In this document: piece after piece, positions 1-7,757 of the stretch
How the letters are laid out: the number at the start of each line of letters is the position of its first letter
Position numbering within the stretch: the stretch's first letter is position 1
Source of the DNA: Methylobacterium jeotgali
Lineage (GTDB): Bacteria; Pseudomonadota; Alphaproteobacteria; Rhizobiales; Beijerinckiaceae
Length of the DNA: 64,000 bases
NCBI RefSeq assembly: GCF_022179345.1
Contig: NZ_BPQR01000022.1
Coordinates: forward strand, 1-64,000
Direction: 5' to 3'
Position numbers and translations under genes: made by a program
Notes under the pieces: generated by a model
What the model was told of the DNA's origin: nothing
The model's input: the letters and a program-made list of their open reading frames with translations, nothing else
Databases searched by the model: none

Positions 1-1
1 C

Positions 2-511
2 GCGCACGGCGTCCTGCCGAGCCGCTGCTACGTGCTCGAAGAGGTCAGGTCGGGCCGCCCGTGCCACGTCCAGTGGCTCACCGACCCGGGTTACGGCGAC
101 GCGGTCCGTCGGTCCGGGGCCCTGCCGGTTCTGGCAGCCGACGAGGCCATGCTGGAGAACGCCTTCACGCCGAAGGGCTTCCGCGGCCTGGGCGCCATGG
201 CCGCCGCCGTGTACCTGATCGCCGAACGCGCCCGGTCACTGGGCAAGGGACACTTGGTGGCCTTCGTCGACGCCGACAACGCCGCCTCCCTCAAGGCGGT
301 CGAACGGGCGGGCTTCAGACCCTGTTCGATCCGCACGAGACGCCAGTTCGCCTTCGGGACGTTCCGAACCGTCCGATTCGAACCGCGGGCGGGGGCCGTG
401 GGTCGCGGCGCGCGCGCCACGCCGCGGGACGAGGGCTACGGCGCTCACCCAGGGGACGGCATCCAGTCGGAGGTGGACGCACGAGAGGCGGAGCCGCCGG
501 ATGCCGACTGA
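2..511 (+). CDS. GNAT-family N-acetyltransferase, 5' end outside the window
   Basis: The frame is open to the left edge, so only the C-terminal part is visible (about 170 codons). The segment GFRGLGAMAAAV resembles the acetyl-CoA pyrophosphate-binding motif A of GNAT enzymes, and DNAASLKAVERAGF is the typical motif B that precedes the last strands. Family members move an acetyl group from acetyl-CoA to an amine; the substrate here cannot be read. The last ~45 residues after FRTVRFEP are low-complexity and probably not part of the fold. An internal GTG at 32 is the first start codon in the window, but the upstream codons look coding, so the true start is likely outside. Confidence 0.6.
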   Translation, partial: AHGVLPSRCYVLEEVRSGRPCHVQWLTDPGYGDAVRRSGALPVLAADEAMLENAFTPKGFRGLGAMAAAVYLIAERARSLGKGHLVAFVDADNAASLKAVERAGFRPCSIRTRRQFAFGTFRTVRFEPRAGAVGRGARATPRDEGYGAHPGDGIQSEVDAREAEPPDAD

Positions 512-577
512 GCCCATCAATCACGCCGGGCCGCGAAGCGCGCCCTCCCCTCCCGGACATTCGGACCGATCCGCCCC

Positions 578-1882
578 GTGACGGCAATCGAAGCCATCCA
601 CGCCCTCGCCCACAGGCTCACGGGCCTCGACTACCCACACGGCCACTGGTGGATCGTCGCCGATGCCCTCCTCGTCTTCGTCGTGGCGCCTGTGTGGACC
701 GCGTGGCTCGTCGGCCGCGCCGCGCTGCGCCGCCGTCGGCGGACGGCGGATGCTGTCGCCGCGGCGGGAGCCACCGATGCCCTGCGGGACGCCCCGTCCC
801 GTGGCCGTCGGCATCGCGGCTTCGCGCTCCGGCCGGGACGGCGCCTGGAGGCATACGTCCTGGGTGCCACGGCGGGCATCCAGGTCCGCTTGGTCTTCCT
901 GTCTCTCGCCACGCTGCCGGCCGCCTGGCTGACCCTTGAGATACCCAAGCACATCGTCAACCACACGCTCGACGACGCGCGGGGCGACGGGCATCCCGGC
1001 ATGACGTTCCTGGGACTCCCCCTCGGCCGCACGGAACTCCTGTTCGCCCTGTGCGCCGGCTACCTCGCCGTCCTCACCGTGAACGGCCTCCTGAAGTACG
1101 CGGCGAACCGGGTCCGCGGACGCGTCAACGAGCGGGTCGTGCGACGCCTGCGCCTGGCCGTCCTGCGGCGCGTGCGGACGGAGCGCTCGGTCGAACGCCG
1201 CACGACGCTCTCCGCCGTGGCGGTCCAGGAAGTCGAGCCCATCGGCTACTTCGGCGGCAGCCTCGTCGCGGTCCCCATCGTGCAGGGGGGCGTGCTGGTC
1301 ACGAGCGTCGCCTTCCTCCTGCTCCAGGACGTCGCCCTTGCCTTCGCCGCGCTGATCATGCTGCCGGTGCAGCTTACGGTCCTGCCGCGCCTCCAAAGGC
1401 GTCTGAACGCGAAGGTCCGGCAGCGCGTCCTCGCCACGCGGACGCTGGGCGCCCTCGTCACCACGCCCGAGGTCGCCGGGCGTCCGGGCCTCGCCCCTTC
1501 CGCGGCGGAGCGCGATGCATCCGCCTCGTCGTTGCGGCGCCACATGGCGCACGTCGAGGAGCTTGAGCGGCTCCGCGTCGCCATCAACGACATGAAGGGC
1601 GGCATCAAGAGCCTGTACAATTACACGTCCAACCTCACGCCGTTCTTCTTCTTCCTGATCGGCGGCTATCTCGTCGTGCAAGGCCGCCTCACGCTCGGCG
1701 CCCTGGTGGCGGCGCTCGCGGCCTACAAGGAGATCGCGCCCGCCCTCAGGGAGCTGTTCGATTTCGCCCAGGATTGGTCGGACGCGGCGGCGCGCTTCGC
1801 CGAGGTCACGCGGGCCGTCGACCTTCCGGCTGCCGTTCAGCCAGGCATCACGAGGTCGGTTTCGGCACGGGAGGCGGCCTAG
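578..1882 (+). CDS. ABC exporter transmembrane domain without an ATPase domain
   Basis: A 434-residue protein from a GTG start. Hydrophobic segments lie near residues 27-50, 90-125, 148-170, 225-275 and 352-395. The arrangement and the tract TLGALVAALAAYKEIAPALRELF match the six-helix membrane domain of type I ABC exporters, where it leads into the nucleotide-binding domain. Here the reading stops about 35 residues later and no Walker A, signature or Walker B motif follows in any frame. Either it needs a partner ATPase encoded elsewhere or it is a 3'-truncated remnant. The next 300 bp hold no gene, which favours truncation. Confidence 0.6.
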   Translation: MTAIEAIHALAHRLTGLDYPHGHWWIVADALLVFVVAPVWTAWLVGRAALRRRRRTADAVAAAGATDALRDAPSRGRRHRGFALRPGRRLEAYVLGATAGIQVRLVFLSLATLPAAWLTLEIPKHIVNHTLDDARGDGHPGMTFLGLPLGRTELLFALCAGYLAVLTVNGLLKYAANRVRGRVNERVVRRLRLAVLRRVRTERSVERRTTLSAVAVQEVEPIGYFGGSLVAVPIVQGGVLVTSVAFLLLQDVALAFAALIMLPVQLTVLPRLQRRLNAKVRQRVLATRTLGALVTTPEVAGRPGLAPSAAERDASASSLRRHMAHVEELERLRVAINDMKGGIKSLYNYTSNLTPFFFFLIGGYLVVQGRLTLGALVAALAAYKEIAPALRELFDFAQDWSDAAARFAEVTRAVDLPAAVQPGITRSVSAREAA

Positions 1883-2209
1883 CCGACGGGCGCCCAACCT
1901 GTGCCGTTCCCCGACCGCGGCCTCCCCCCGCTCCGCCTCCCGGGGCCCGCACCATACGAGGTCCTGGCGCGGCCGCCCCCGGTAGCGAAGGCGACCGCGG
2001 CCCTCGGGGCTCCACCGTCGGTGCTTCCGGCCACGGCGACGTCGCGTGCCCTAAGGCCGTCCGGCGCGGCTCGGCCGGCGGCGATGCGAGCACGCTCCGG
2101 ATCACACCGGCGTTCGAGCCGAGCGAAGCGGTCGCGGGGCCGGGTCGGTCGCGGCGTCCAGACTCATCCGGGTGCGCCGACGTGCCTCGACGGAACTAGG
2201 AGTGGGGCG
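1883..2209. other. intergenic stretch with no supported gene
   Basis: The 327 bp after the ABC-type gene contain only short overlapping frames of low-complexity Arg/Pro/Ala composition on both strands. No ATPase fragment of the preceding gene could be recognised here. The last bases (GGAACTAGGAGTGGGGCG) supply a good ribosome-binding site for the MerR-like frame that starts at 2210. Confidence 0.5.
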
Positions 2210-2485
2210 ATGAGGATCGGGGAGGTGGCACGCGCCTGCGGGATCTCGCCCAAGATGATCCGCTACTACGTGCGGACGGGCCTGATCCCGACACCGACCC
2301 GGTCGGTGTCGGGCCTTCGGGTTTACGCCGAGGACGAGGTGCGCAGGCTGCGGTTCGTGCACGCGCGGCATCCGTCGATAGTCGCGCCGCCGCTGGCTGC
2401 CATGGGGCGCGCGTGCGCCACGTTCACAATCCTACGATTCTGGGCAGGTTTCTGGCTGCTGCGCCGGCAGTGTTTTTGTCCTTAG
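2210..2485 (+). pseudogene. truncated MerR/CueR-type regulator
   Basis: The ATG at 2210 follows the strong ribosome-binding site AGGAG. The first ~50 residues are a textbook MerR-family winged helix: MRIGEVARACGISPKMIRYY, then TGLIP and a GLRVYAEDEVRRLRF segment, closest in style to CueR-like copper regulators. After about residue 52 the sequence leaves the family (ARHPSIVAPPL onward), and the protein stops at 91 residues. There is no dimerisation helix and no metal-binding Cys loop. A stand-alone N-terminal domain could not dimerise normally, so I call it a remnant cut near position 2365. It may mark an old rearrangement junction. Confidence 0.65.
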
Positions 2486-2614
2486 CGCGCCAGACTGGGA
2501 CGCTTTGCATCAGGCGACCCGCACGGCGTTCGGATGGGTTTGCGCAAGCCGACCTCGGTTTTGGCGCAGCGCCACTCACCGGGTGGGCGTGATGGAGCTA
2601 AACAGTATGGCTGC

Positions 2615-2839
2615 TCAGCCCTTGCAGCAGCTCGCCGGTTCATTTCGTTCCTGAGCTTCCTGGATCGGCGGGCACGGGACATCGCCGTACGAGCAGAATA
2701 CACAGCAATCGCCCTTCTTCGGGCGGAGCAGAGTGCCGCAGCCAGGGCATTCGTAGAAGAACTGGCAGGCGTCGGTCGGCATCGTTTCCGAAGCCCGGTG
2801 CCCACAATGCGGACAGGTCAGGATCGAGATCAGCTTCAT
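2615..2839 (-). CDS. GDCCVxC-type cysteine-rich small protein
   Basis: A 74-residue protein with eleven cysteines: CPHC (9-12), C25, CPGC (31-34), the hallmark GDCCVFCS (43-50), C56, and a terminal CC (71-72). This matches the small GDCCVxC-domain proteins often found next to merT and other metal genes. The first two CxxC pairs look like a zinc-ribbon fold. Its ATG overlaps the merT stop by one base (TGATG), so the two are translationally coupled in one transcript. A role in binding or handing over mercury or another thiophilic metal is inferred from context; no reaction is known to me. Confidence 0.75.
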   Translation of the reverse strand: MKLISILTCPHCGHRASETMPTDACQFFYECPGCGTLLRPKKGDCCVFCSYGDVPCPPIQEAQERNEPASCCKG

Positions 2840-3261
2840 CAGGCTGTCCGCAGCATCTTGATCAGGGCGGGCTCAAAGTAGCTCCCGGCCGCAGCGGCGG
2901 CGATGAACAGCGTGGCGAGGCTGAGAAGCACCAGGGGGGCGGATGACCGACGCGGAGCTGGGCATGATCCATCCGGCCCGCAAGCAGCCCGTCGCCGCCG
3001 CGCGTAGAAGAACCAGCCGGCGATGACCGCCAGGACGCTGACGAGCATCAGCGGCGTGCGAAGAGAGGCGAGCACGCCGAGGACCGTGAAGACCCCAGCA
3101 CCGATCCCGAGGCCGCCCAAGACTATGGGCAGCACGCAGCACGACGAGGCCGCCAGGGCACCGAGCCCCGTGATGGCGCCGAGCGCAGCGATGCTGCCAA
3201 CGCTGACCGCGGCCGGTTCGTGGACGGGTCGTTCGGCAGGCGGTGTCTGATCGAGGGTCAT
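2839..3261 (-). CDS. merT: mercuric ion transport protein MerT
   Basis: A 140-residue inner-membrane protein with three hydrophobic segments (about 21-55, 60-86 and 108-127). The Cys pair SSCCVLP (C41, C42) lies in the first helix and a second pair (C94, C100) in the loop between helices two and three, which is the MerT arrangement for moving Hg(II) into the cytoplasm. MerT proteins are usually nearer 116 residues; the extra length is at the N-terminus. An upstream in-frame ATG at 3297 lies inside the operator palindrome, so I start at 3261. No merP (periplasmic carrier) or merA (reductase) follows; the only partner is the downstream Cys-rich gene. Confidence 0.8.
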   Translation of the reverse strand: MTLDQTPPAERPVHEPAAVSVGSIAALGAITGLGALAASSCCVLPIVLGGLGIGAGVFTVLGVLASLRTPLMLVSVLAVIAGWFFYARRRRAACGPDGSCPAPRRSSAPLVLLSLATLFIAAAAAGSYFEPALIKMLRTA

Positions 3262-3288
3262 GTCTCGTATCCATCGTGATCCTCGGCT

Positions 3289-3319
3289 ACCCTGCATCCT
3301 GTAGCCACTACAGGATCAA
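3289..3319 (-). promoter_or_regulatory. MerR-type operator/promoter of the merT transcript
   Basis: A perfect inverted repeat, ATCCTGTAG / CTACAGGAT (3296-3304 and 3308-3316), lies between merT and merR. On the minus strand it sits in a 19-bp spacer between TTGATC (3314-3319) and CAGGGT (3289-3294). The long spacer with a centred dyad is the hallmark of promoters that MerR-family proteins untwist. The divergent merR start codon is only 15 bp beyond the repeat, so the same dyad should also autoregulate merR. The assignment of -35 and -10 is inference. Confidence 0.75.
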
Positions 3320-3330
3320 GGGCGATCTTC

Positions 3331-3756
3331 ATGGGTACGGCTAAGGGGGCGCGAAGCGGGGCCCTGACCATCGGTCAATTGTCGCTGCGGACCGGCGTCA
3401 ACATCGAGAACATCCGGTACTTCGAGAAGGTCGGCCTACTCCCTTCGCCCCCGCGCACCGAGGGTGGCCATCGGTCCTACGGCGTCGAGCACGAGCGCAC
3501 CCTGGCCTTCATCCGTCGCGGACGCGAACTTGGCTTCACGCCGAACGAGGTTCGGGCGCTGCTCGAACTGCGTCGGCCTGGTAAGGCAACCTGCCGCGAG
3601 GGACAGGGGATCGCGAGGCACCACCTTGACCGGGTGCGTGCGAAGATCGCGGACCTGTCAAGGCTCGAACGTCTCCTGGCCGAAACCATCGAGCAGTGCC
3701 CCGGTGGGGCGGCTCCTGGATGCCCGGTGCTCGATATGATCGACCCCGCCGAGTGA
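3331..3756 (+). CDS. merR: MerR, mercury-responsive transcriptional regulator
   Basis: A 141-residue MerR-family protein. The winged-helix DNA-binding part covers residues 12-80 (LTIGQLSLRTGVNIENIRYF and GGHRSY), followed by the dimerisation helix. Cysteines C88, C123 and C131 reproduce the three-Cys Hg(II) site of classical MerR (C82, C117, C126): the first spacing is identical and the second is one residue shorter. This supports mercury rather than zinc or copper as inducer. It is divergent from merT and shares the operator at 3296-3316. The gene ends facing a second MerR-type regulator. Confidence 0.85.
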   Translation: MGTAKGARSGALTIGQLSLRTGVNIENIRYFEKVGLLPSPPRTEGGHRSYGVEHERTLAFIRRGRELGFTPNEVRALLELRRPGKATCREGQGIARHHLDRVRAKIADLSRLERLLAETIEQCPGGAAPGCPVLDMIDPAE

Positions 3757-3901
3757 GCTTCGGAGCACCCATCCGACGCCTGCATCCTCGGTAGACCCAG
3801 AGGCCCCCACCGTCGGTCCGCTCCGGCCGCGAACCAGAGCGGTTACAGGAAGCGGTCCTGGCATTCGGTTGCTTCAAACCTCGAATGTTCGGAAGTCCCA
3901 A

Positions 3902-4447
3902 TCACGGCTGAGCCCGGCCCTCCCGAAATATCATGTCGTCTTCCTGATCGAATGTCGACGACGATGCGCTCCGGGGCCGGGCTCCCTGCTTCGCTTCCGG
4001 CCTTGTGGGACGCCGGCTCCGGGTAGCGCGGTGGCCCTCATCCTCGCAGCAGGCATGGTCCGAGAGGACCTCGATGACACGGCACTCGCCGACCCGGCCT
4101 TGGCCGCACGCGTCGGTCATGCGGGCGAGCTCGCCCTTCAGGGCCATGAGCCGCTCGATGCGGCGCTCGACCTCGGCCATGTGACGCCGGGCGATCTTGT
4201 CGACCTCGGCGCAGGAGCGGTCGGGCTGGGCGGCCAGCGCCAGTAACTCACGGATGGCGTCCACCTCGAAGCCGAGCTCGCGCGCGTGGCGGATGAAGGC
4301 CAGGCGCTCGATGTCAGCCCGCCCATAGCGGCGGCGGCCGCCTTCCGTCCGCGGCGGCGGCGGCATCAAGTCGGCCGTCTCGTAGTAGCGGATGGTCGTG
4401 GCGAGCACGCCGGTACGCCGCGACAGCTCGCCTATCGACAGCTCCAT
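3902..4447 (-). CDS. MerR-family regulator of divalent-metal efflux (CadR/ZntR-like)
   Basis: I start at the ATG at 4447 (MELSIGELSRRTG); a longer frame to 4522 would run through the operator. The 181-residue product has the MerR winged helix (residues 1-70) and a dimerisation helix. Cysteines C79, C114 and C122 match the three-Cys layout of CadR/PbrR/ZntR-type sensors, and C133/C134 with nearby acidic and His residues could add ligands. The C-terminal ~40 residues are charged and low-complexity. It faces a CDF transporter gene across a MerR-type operator, so zinc, cadmium, cobalt or lead is the expected signal. The exact metal cannot be read. Confidence 0.75.
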   Translation of the reverse strand: MELSIGELSRRTGVLATTIRYYETADLMPPPPRTEGGRRRYGRADIERLAFIRHARELGFEVDAIRELLALAAQPDRSCAEVDKIARRHMAEVERRIERLMALKGELARMTDACGQGRVGECRVIEVLSDHACCEDEGHRATRSRRPTRPEAKQGARPRSASSSTFDQEDDMIFREGRAQP

Positions 4448-4455
4448 TTTTCCGC

Positions 4456-4486
4456 TTGCTCCTCTAGTCGCTGGAGGAAGTAGGCA
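4456..4486 (+). promoter_or_regulatory. MerR-family operator/promoter for the CDF-CDF-ZIP operon
   Basis: TTGCTC (4456-4461) and TAGGCA (4481-4486) are separated by 19 bp. An 8-bp-arm inverted repeat with one mismatch (TCCTCTAG / CTGGAGGA, 4460-4478) is centred in that spacer. The CCTCTAG core resembles operators of CadR/PbrR-type regulators. It lies between the divergent MerR-type gene (start 4447) and the first CDF gene (start 4515). Confidence 0.65.
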
Positions 4487-4514
4487 GTCGTCCACGACTT
4501 GGAAAGGAGGCGTC

Positions 4515-5270
4515 ATGGCCAAGGAGTGCTGCGGCTCGACCGTTGGCTGTCAGGCATCGAGGGCGGAACGTGCGCATCCGGCGGCGCCGCCGCAGGTCGT
4601 CGCGGGGGGCGATTGCGGCACGGGGGATGCCTGCGGCTGCTCTGGGGGCGTGCCCGTCTTCGACGGGGTCGACCCGCGCTACAAGCGCGTGCTGTGGACG
4701 GTCATCGCCGTCAACGGCGCCATGTTCCTGACCGAGATGGCCGCCGGGCACCTTGCCGGCTCGCAGGCGCTCCAGGCCGACGCCCTCGACTTCCTGGGCG
4801 ACACGGTCACCTACGGCCTGAGCCTCGCGGTCATCGGAGCGTCCCTCAGGGCTCGGGCCACGGCGGCGCTCGCCAAGGGGCTGTCCCTCAGCGTGATGGC
4901 AGTCTGGGTCTTTGGCTCGACTGCCTACCACGTCCTGGTGCTCGGGGTGCCCAAGGCCGAGGTCATGGGCGTCATCGGGCTGATGGCCCTGGCAGCCAAC
5001 CTCGGCTCGGTACTGCTGCTGCGCCCCTACAAGGACGGCGACGCCAACGTGCGCTCGGTCTGGCTGTGCTCGCGCAACGACGCCATCGGCAACGTCGTGG
5101 TGATGGTGGCTGCGCTCGGTGTCTGGGGTTCCGCGTCGGCCTGGCCCGACCTCGCCGTCGCGGCGGTGATGGCCGGCATCTTCCTGACCTCGTCGGTGCA
5201 GATCCTGCGGCAGGCCTGGGCGGAGTATCGCGAAGGCGCCGTCACGACGCGAACCGCGGCGTCCGGATAA
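4515..5270 (+). CDS. CDF-family metal cation transporter, variant metal site
   Basis: The ATG follows an excellent ribosome-binding site (GGAAAGGAGG, 4501-4510). The 251-residue protein begins with a Cys-rich cytoplasmic tail (CC at 5-6, C12, then CGTGDACGC near residues 36-44), followed by about six membrane helices. In the CDF fold the transport site normally uses HxxxD in helix 2 and HxxxD in helix 5. Here helix 2 reads DFLGD and helix 5 reads CSRND, giving a D/D plus C/D set that implies altered metal choice. The usual cytoplasmic C-terminal domain is nearly absent. First gene of a likely five-gene operon under the MerR-type regulator at 3902-4447. Confidence 0.75.
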   Translation: MAKECCGSTVGCQASRAERAHPAAPPQVVAGGDCGTGDACGCSGGVPVFDGVDPRYKRVLWTVIAVNGAMFLTEMAAGHLAGSQALQADALDFLGDTVTYGLSLAVIGASLRARATAALAKGLSLSVMAVWVFGSTAYHVLVLGVPKAEVMGVIGLMALAANLGSVLLLRPYKDGDANVRSVWLCSRNDAIGNVVVMVAALGVWGSASAWPDLAVAAVMAGIFLTSSVQILRQAWAEYREGAVTTRTAASG

Positions 5271-5317
5271 GGCGCGCACCGATCCGCGTACAGACCAAGA
5301 CGGATACAGGGACGACC

Positions 5318-6304
5318 ATGACATCACACGACGCACGCGCAGGACATGATCACGGATCGCATGACCACGACGGCGAGGCGGGTCACGACCATGCCGGGCA
5401 TTCCCATGGGCCAGGGCACAGCCATGCCCCCGCAAGCTTCGGGACGGCATTCGCCATCGGCATCGCGCTCAACGTCGGCTTCGTGGCCGTCGAGGCGACC
5501 TACGGGGTCCTGGCGAACTCGGTGGCCCTGCTCGCCGATGCCGGCCACAACCTCTCGGACGTGCTCGGCCTCATCGTGGCCTGGATCGCGACGGTGCTGG
5601 CCAGGCGGGCCCCGAGCGCGCGGTTTACCTATGGGATGAAGGCCTCGTCGATCCTGGCGGCCCTTTTCAACGCCGTGTTCCTGCTGGTCGCCGTCGGCGC
5701 CATCGCGTGGGAGGCGATCCAGAGGTTCGGTGAGCCCGTCCCGGTCGCAGGCAAGACCGTGATGGTCGTGGCCGCAATCGGCATCCTGGTGAACGGCATC
5801 ACCGCGTGGCTGTTCGCCTCCGGGGCCAAGGGCGACATCAACATCCGCGGGGCGTTCCTGCACATGGCGGCCGACGCCGCCGTCTCGGCCGGGGTGGTCA
5901 TCGCCGGCCTCGTCATCCTCTACACCGGATGGACGTGGCTCGATCCGGTGGTGAGCCTCGCCATCGTGGCCGTCATCGTCTGGAGCACGTGGGGGCTCCT
6001 GCGAGACAGTCTTACGCTGTCCCTCGCCGCCGTCCCGCCGGGCATCGACCCGGTCGCCGTACGCCGCCACCTCGAAGGGCTGCCCGGCGTCGCGGCCCTG
6101 CACGACCTGCACATCTGGGCGATGAGCACCACGGACACCTGCCTCACGGCGCACCTCCTCATGCCCGGCGGCCGTCCCGACGACGCCTTCCTGATGGCGG
6201 CGGCCACCGGCATCAGGGAGCGGTTCGGCATCAGCCACACGACCCTCCAGGTGGAGACGAGCGAGGCCACCGCCTGCGCCCTGGCTCCGGACCACGTGGT
6301 CTGA
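5318..6304 (+). CDS. CDF-family cation efflux transporter (CzcD/DmeF-like)
   Basis: A 328-residue protein starting at the ATG at 5318. Residues 1-36 are rich in His, Asp and Gly (several HDH and HSH repeats), a soft metal-collecting tail. Six membrane helices follow, with the canonical transport-site pairs HNLSD in helix 2 and HMAAD in helix 5, and then the cytoplasmic C-terminal domain (about residues 240-315). CDF proteins exchange Zn, Co, Ni or Cd for protons across the inner membrane. It lies 47 bp after the preceding CDF gene in the same operon. Confidence 0.85.
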   Translation: MTSHDARAGHDHGSHDHDGEAGHDHAGHSHGPGHSHAPASFGTAFAIGIALNVGFVAVEATYGVLANSVALLADAGHNLSDVLGLIVAWIATVLARRAPSARFTYGMKASSILAALFNAVFLLVAVGAIAWEAIQRFGEPVPVAGKTVMVVAAIGILVNGITAWLFASGAKGDINIRGAFLHMAADAAVSAGVVIAGLVILYTGWTWLDPVVSLAIVAVIVWSTWGLLRDSLTLSLAAVPPGIDPVAVRRHLEGLPGVAALHDLHIWAMSTTDTCLTAHLLMPGGRPDDAFLMAAATGIRERFGISHTTLQVETSEATACALAPDHVV

Positions 6305-6311
6305 GCGCGGC

Positions 6312-6998
6312 ATGCAAGCCTGGTCCTATACCCTGATCCCCGCCGCGGCCGCCGTCGTCGGCGCGGCGGTGGCGGTCAACCTGCGGCCGGGCCCCGTCCT
6401 GGTCAGCGCCATCCAGCACTTCGCCGCGGGCGTCGTCTTCGCGGCGGCCGCGGGCGAGATCCTGCCCGACGTCAAGCATGCCGGATCGCCCTGGGCCATG
6501 CTGGTCGGGGGCGCGCTCGGCGTCGCCGCGATGCTCCTCGTCCGTATCCTGGAGAAGCGGGTGAAGGGGCCGGCCGGGCTGATGTCGGTCACCGGCATCG
6601 ACATCCTGGTGGACGGCCTCGTCCTCGGCATCGCCTTCGCGGCCGGGGCGAAGGCCGGCATCCTGCTCACCGTCGCGCTGACCATCGAGGTGCTGTTCCT
6701 GGGACTAACCGTGGCGAACGAACTCGGCGAGGGCGGCGCGTCGAAGGGCAAGGTGGTCGGCCTGACGGCCGCCCTCGTGCTGCTGCTCCCGCTCGGAGCC
6801 CTGCTCGGCGGGCCCGTCGGCTCGCTGCCCGCCGCCGTCCAGGCCGGCTTCCTCTCCTTCGGCCTGATCGCCTTGCTGTACCTCGTGACCGAGGAACTCC
6901 TCATCGAGGCGCACGAGACCGAGGACCGCCCCTGGGTGACGGCGATGTTCTTCGCGGGCTTCCTGCTGCTGCTCCTGCTCGACGGGATGATCGGCTAG
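6312..6998 (+). CDS. ZIP-family metal transporter
   Basis: A 228-residue, almost entirely hydrophobic protein with seven to eight predicted helices. HFAAGVVFAAAAGEILPD (near 36-53) and DGLVLGIAF followed by ALTIEVLFLGL fit the metal-binding helices of ZIP proteins. Here the usual HxxxE of helix 4 is replaced by D-rich (DILVDG) and TIE motifs. ZIP proteins usually bring divalent metal into the cytoplasm, although some bacterial members may act on release. Only 7 bp separate it from the CDF gene and 12 bp from the response-regulator gene, so all are one transcript. Pairing an importer-type protein with two exporters is unusual. Confidence 0.75.
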   Translation: MQAWSYTLIPAAAAVVGAAVAVNLRPGPVLVSAIQHFAAGVVFAAAAGEILPDVKHAGSPWAMLVGGALGVAAMLLVRILEKRVKGPAGLMSVTGIDILVDGLVLGIAFAAGAKAGILLTVALTIEVLFLGLTVANELGEGGASKGKVVGLTAALVLLLPLGALLGGPVGSLPAAVQAGFLSFGLIALLYLVTEELLIEAHETEDRPWVTAMFFAGFLLLLLLDGMIG

Positions 6999-7010
6999 GC
7001 TGTATCCGGA

Positions 7011-7757
7011 ATGCTTGCCGCGGGCGAAACCAGGTCCCTCCCGGACGAGGCCCACATCCTGCTCGTCGAGGACGACGACGGCATGCGCGTGCTCGTCGGC
7101 CGCATCCTGCGGGAGAGCGGCTTCCGGGTCACGGGCTGCCGCGGCGGCGCCGAGATGTGGTCGCTCCTGCCCGACACGCCGGTTGACCTCGTCCTCCTCG
7201 ACGTCATGCTGCCGGGCGCGTCCGGGTTCGACCTGCTCAGGGCCCTGCGGGCGAAGGGCACCGTCCCGGTCATCATGCTGAGCGCCCGCAACGAGGAGGC
7301 GGACCGGGTGCTCGGCCTGGAACTGGGCGCCGACGACTACGTCGCCAAGCCGTTCGGGCGCCCAGAACTCCTCGCCCGGATCCGGGCGGTGCTCCGCCGG
7401 TCGGCGCTCGCGCCGGTGCCGAGCGCGGCGTCGCGGCCGGAATCCCTCGCCTTCGCCGGCTGGCGGCTCGACCTGCGCAGCCGCGCCCTGACCGATCCCG
7501 AAGGCGCCGCCGTCGACCTGTCGGGCGCCGAGCACGACCTGCTGCTGGTGTTCCTGGAACACCCGGGCCGGGTGCTCGGCCGCGAGCAGATCCTGGAGAT
7601 GGGCCGCGGGCGCCTCTCCGCGCCGTCGGACCGCAGCGTCGACACCCTGGTCAGCCGGCTGCGGCGCAAGCTCGAACCGCCCGCGGGGACGGCCGCCGTC
7701 ATCAAGACGGTGCGGGGCACCGGCTACATGCTGGCCGCCAAGGTCGAGCGGGCATGA
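7011..7757 (+). CDS. OmpR-family response regulator
   Basis: A 248-residue regulator. The receiver domain (about 14-125) has the acidic pocket E20-D21-D22, phospho-acceptor D64 (LVLLDVMLPG), the Ser in IMLSARN, and the Lys of VAKPF. The C-terminal winged-helix DNA-binding domain (about 145-243) ends with KTVRGTGYMLAAK. It is co-transcribed with upstream metal transporters and overlaps the sensor-kinase start by 4 bp (ATGA). A role in metal response is inferred from this context. It would be expected to bind 11-bp-spaced direct repeats; a candidate is at 10473-10487. Confidence 0.85.
   Translation: MLAAGETRSLPDEAHILLVEDDDGMRVLVGRILRESGFRVTGCRGGAEMWSLLPDTPVDLVLLDVMLPGASGFDLLRALRAKGTVPVIMLSARNEEADRVLGLELGADDYVAKPFGRPELLARIRAVLRRSALAPVPSAASRPESLAFAGWRLDLRSRALTDPEGAAVDLSGAEHDLLLVFLEHPGRVLGREQILEMGRGRLSAPSDRSVDTLVSRLRRKLEPPAGTAAVIKTVRGTGYMLAAKVERA

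Noticed and set aside
521-1897. 458-codon minus-strand frame opposite the ABC-type gene
   Set aside because: Low-complexity Arg/Glu/Asp/Gly composition typical of an antisense shadow in GC-rich DNA.
2839-3297. MerT start at the ATG at 3297
   Set aside because: This codon lies inside the MerR operator dyad and downstream of the proposed -35 only, so it could not be in the transcript.
3869-4246. 125-codon plus-strand frame opposite the second MerR-type gene
   Set aside because: It is the complement of a well-supported MerR-family gene and has no domain of its own.
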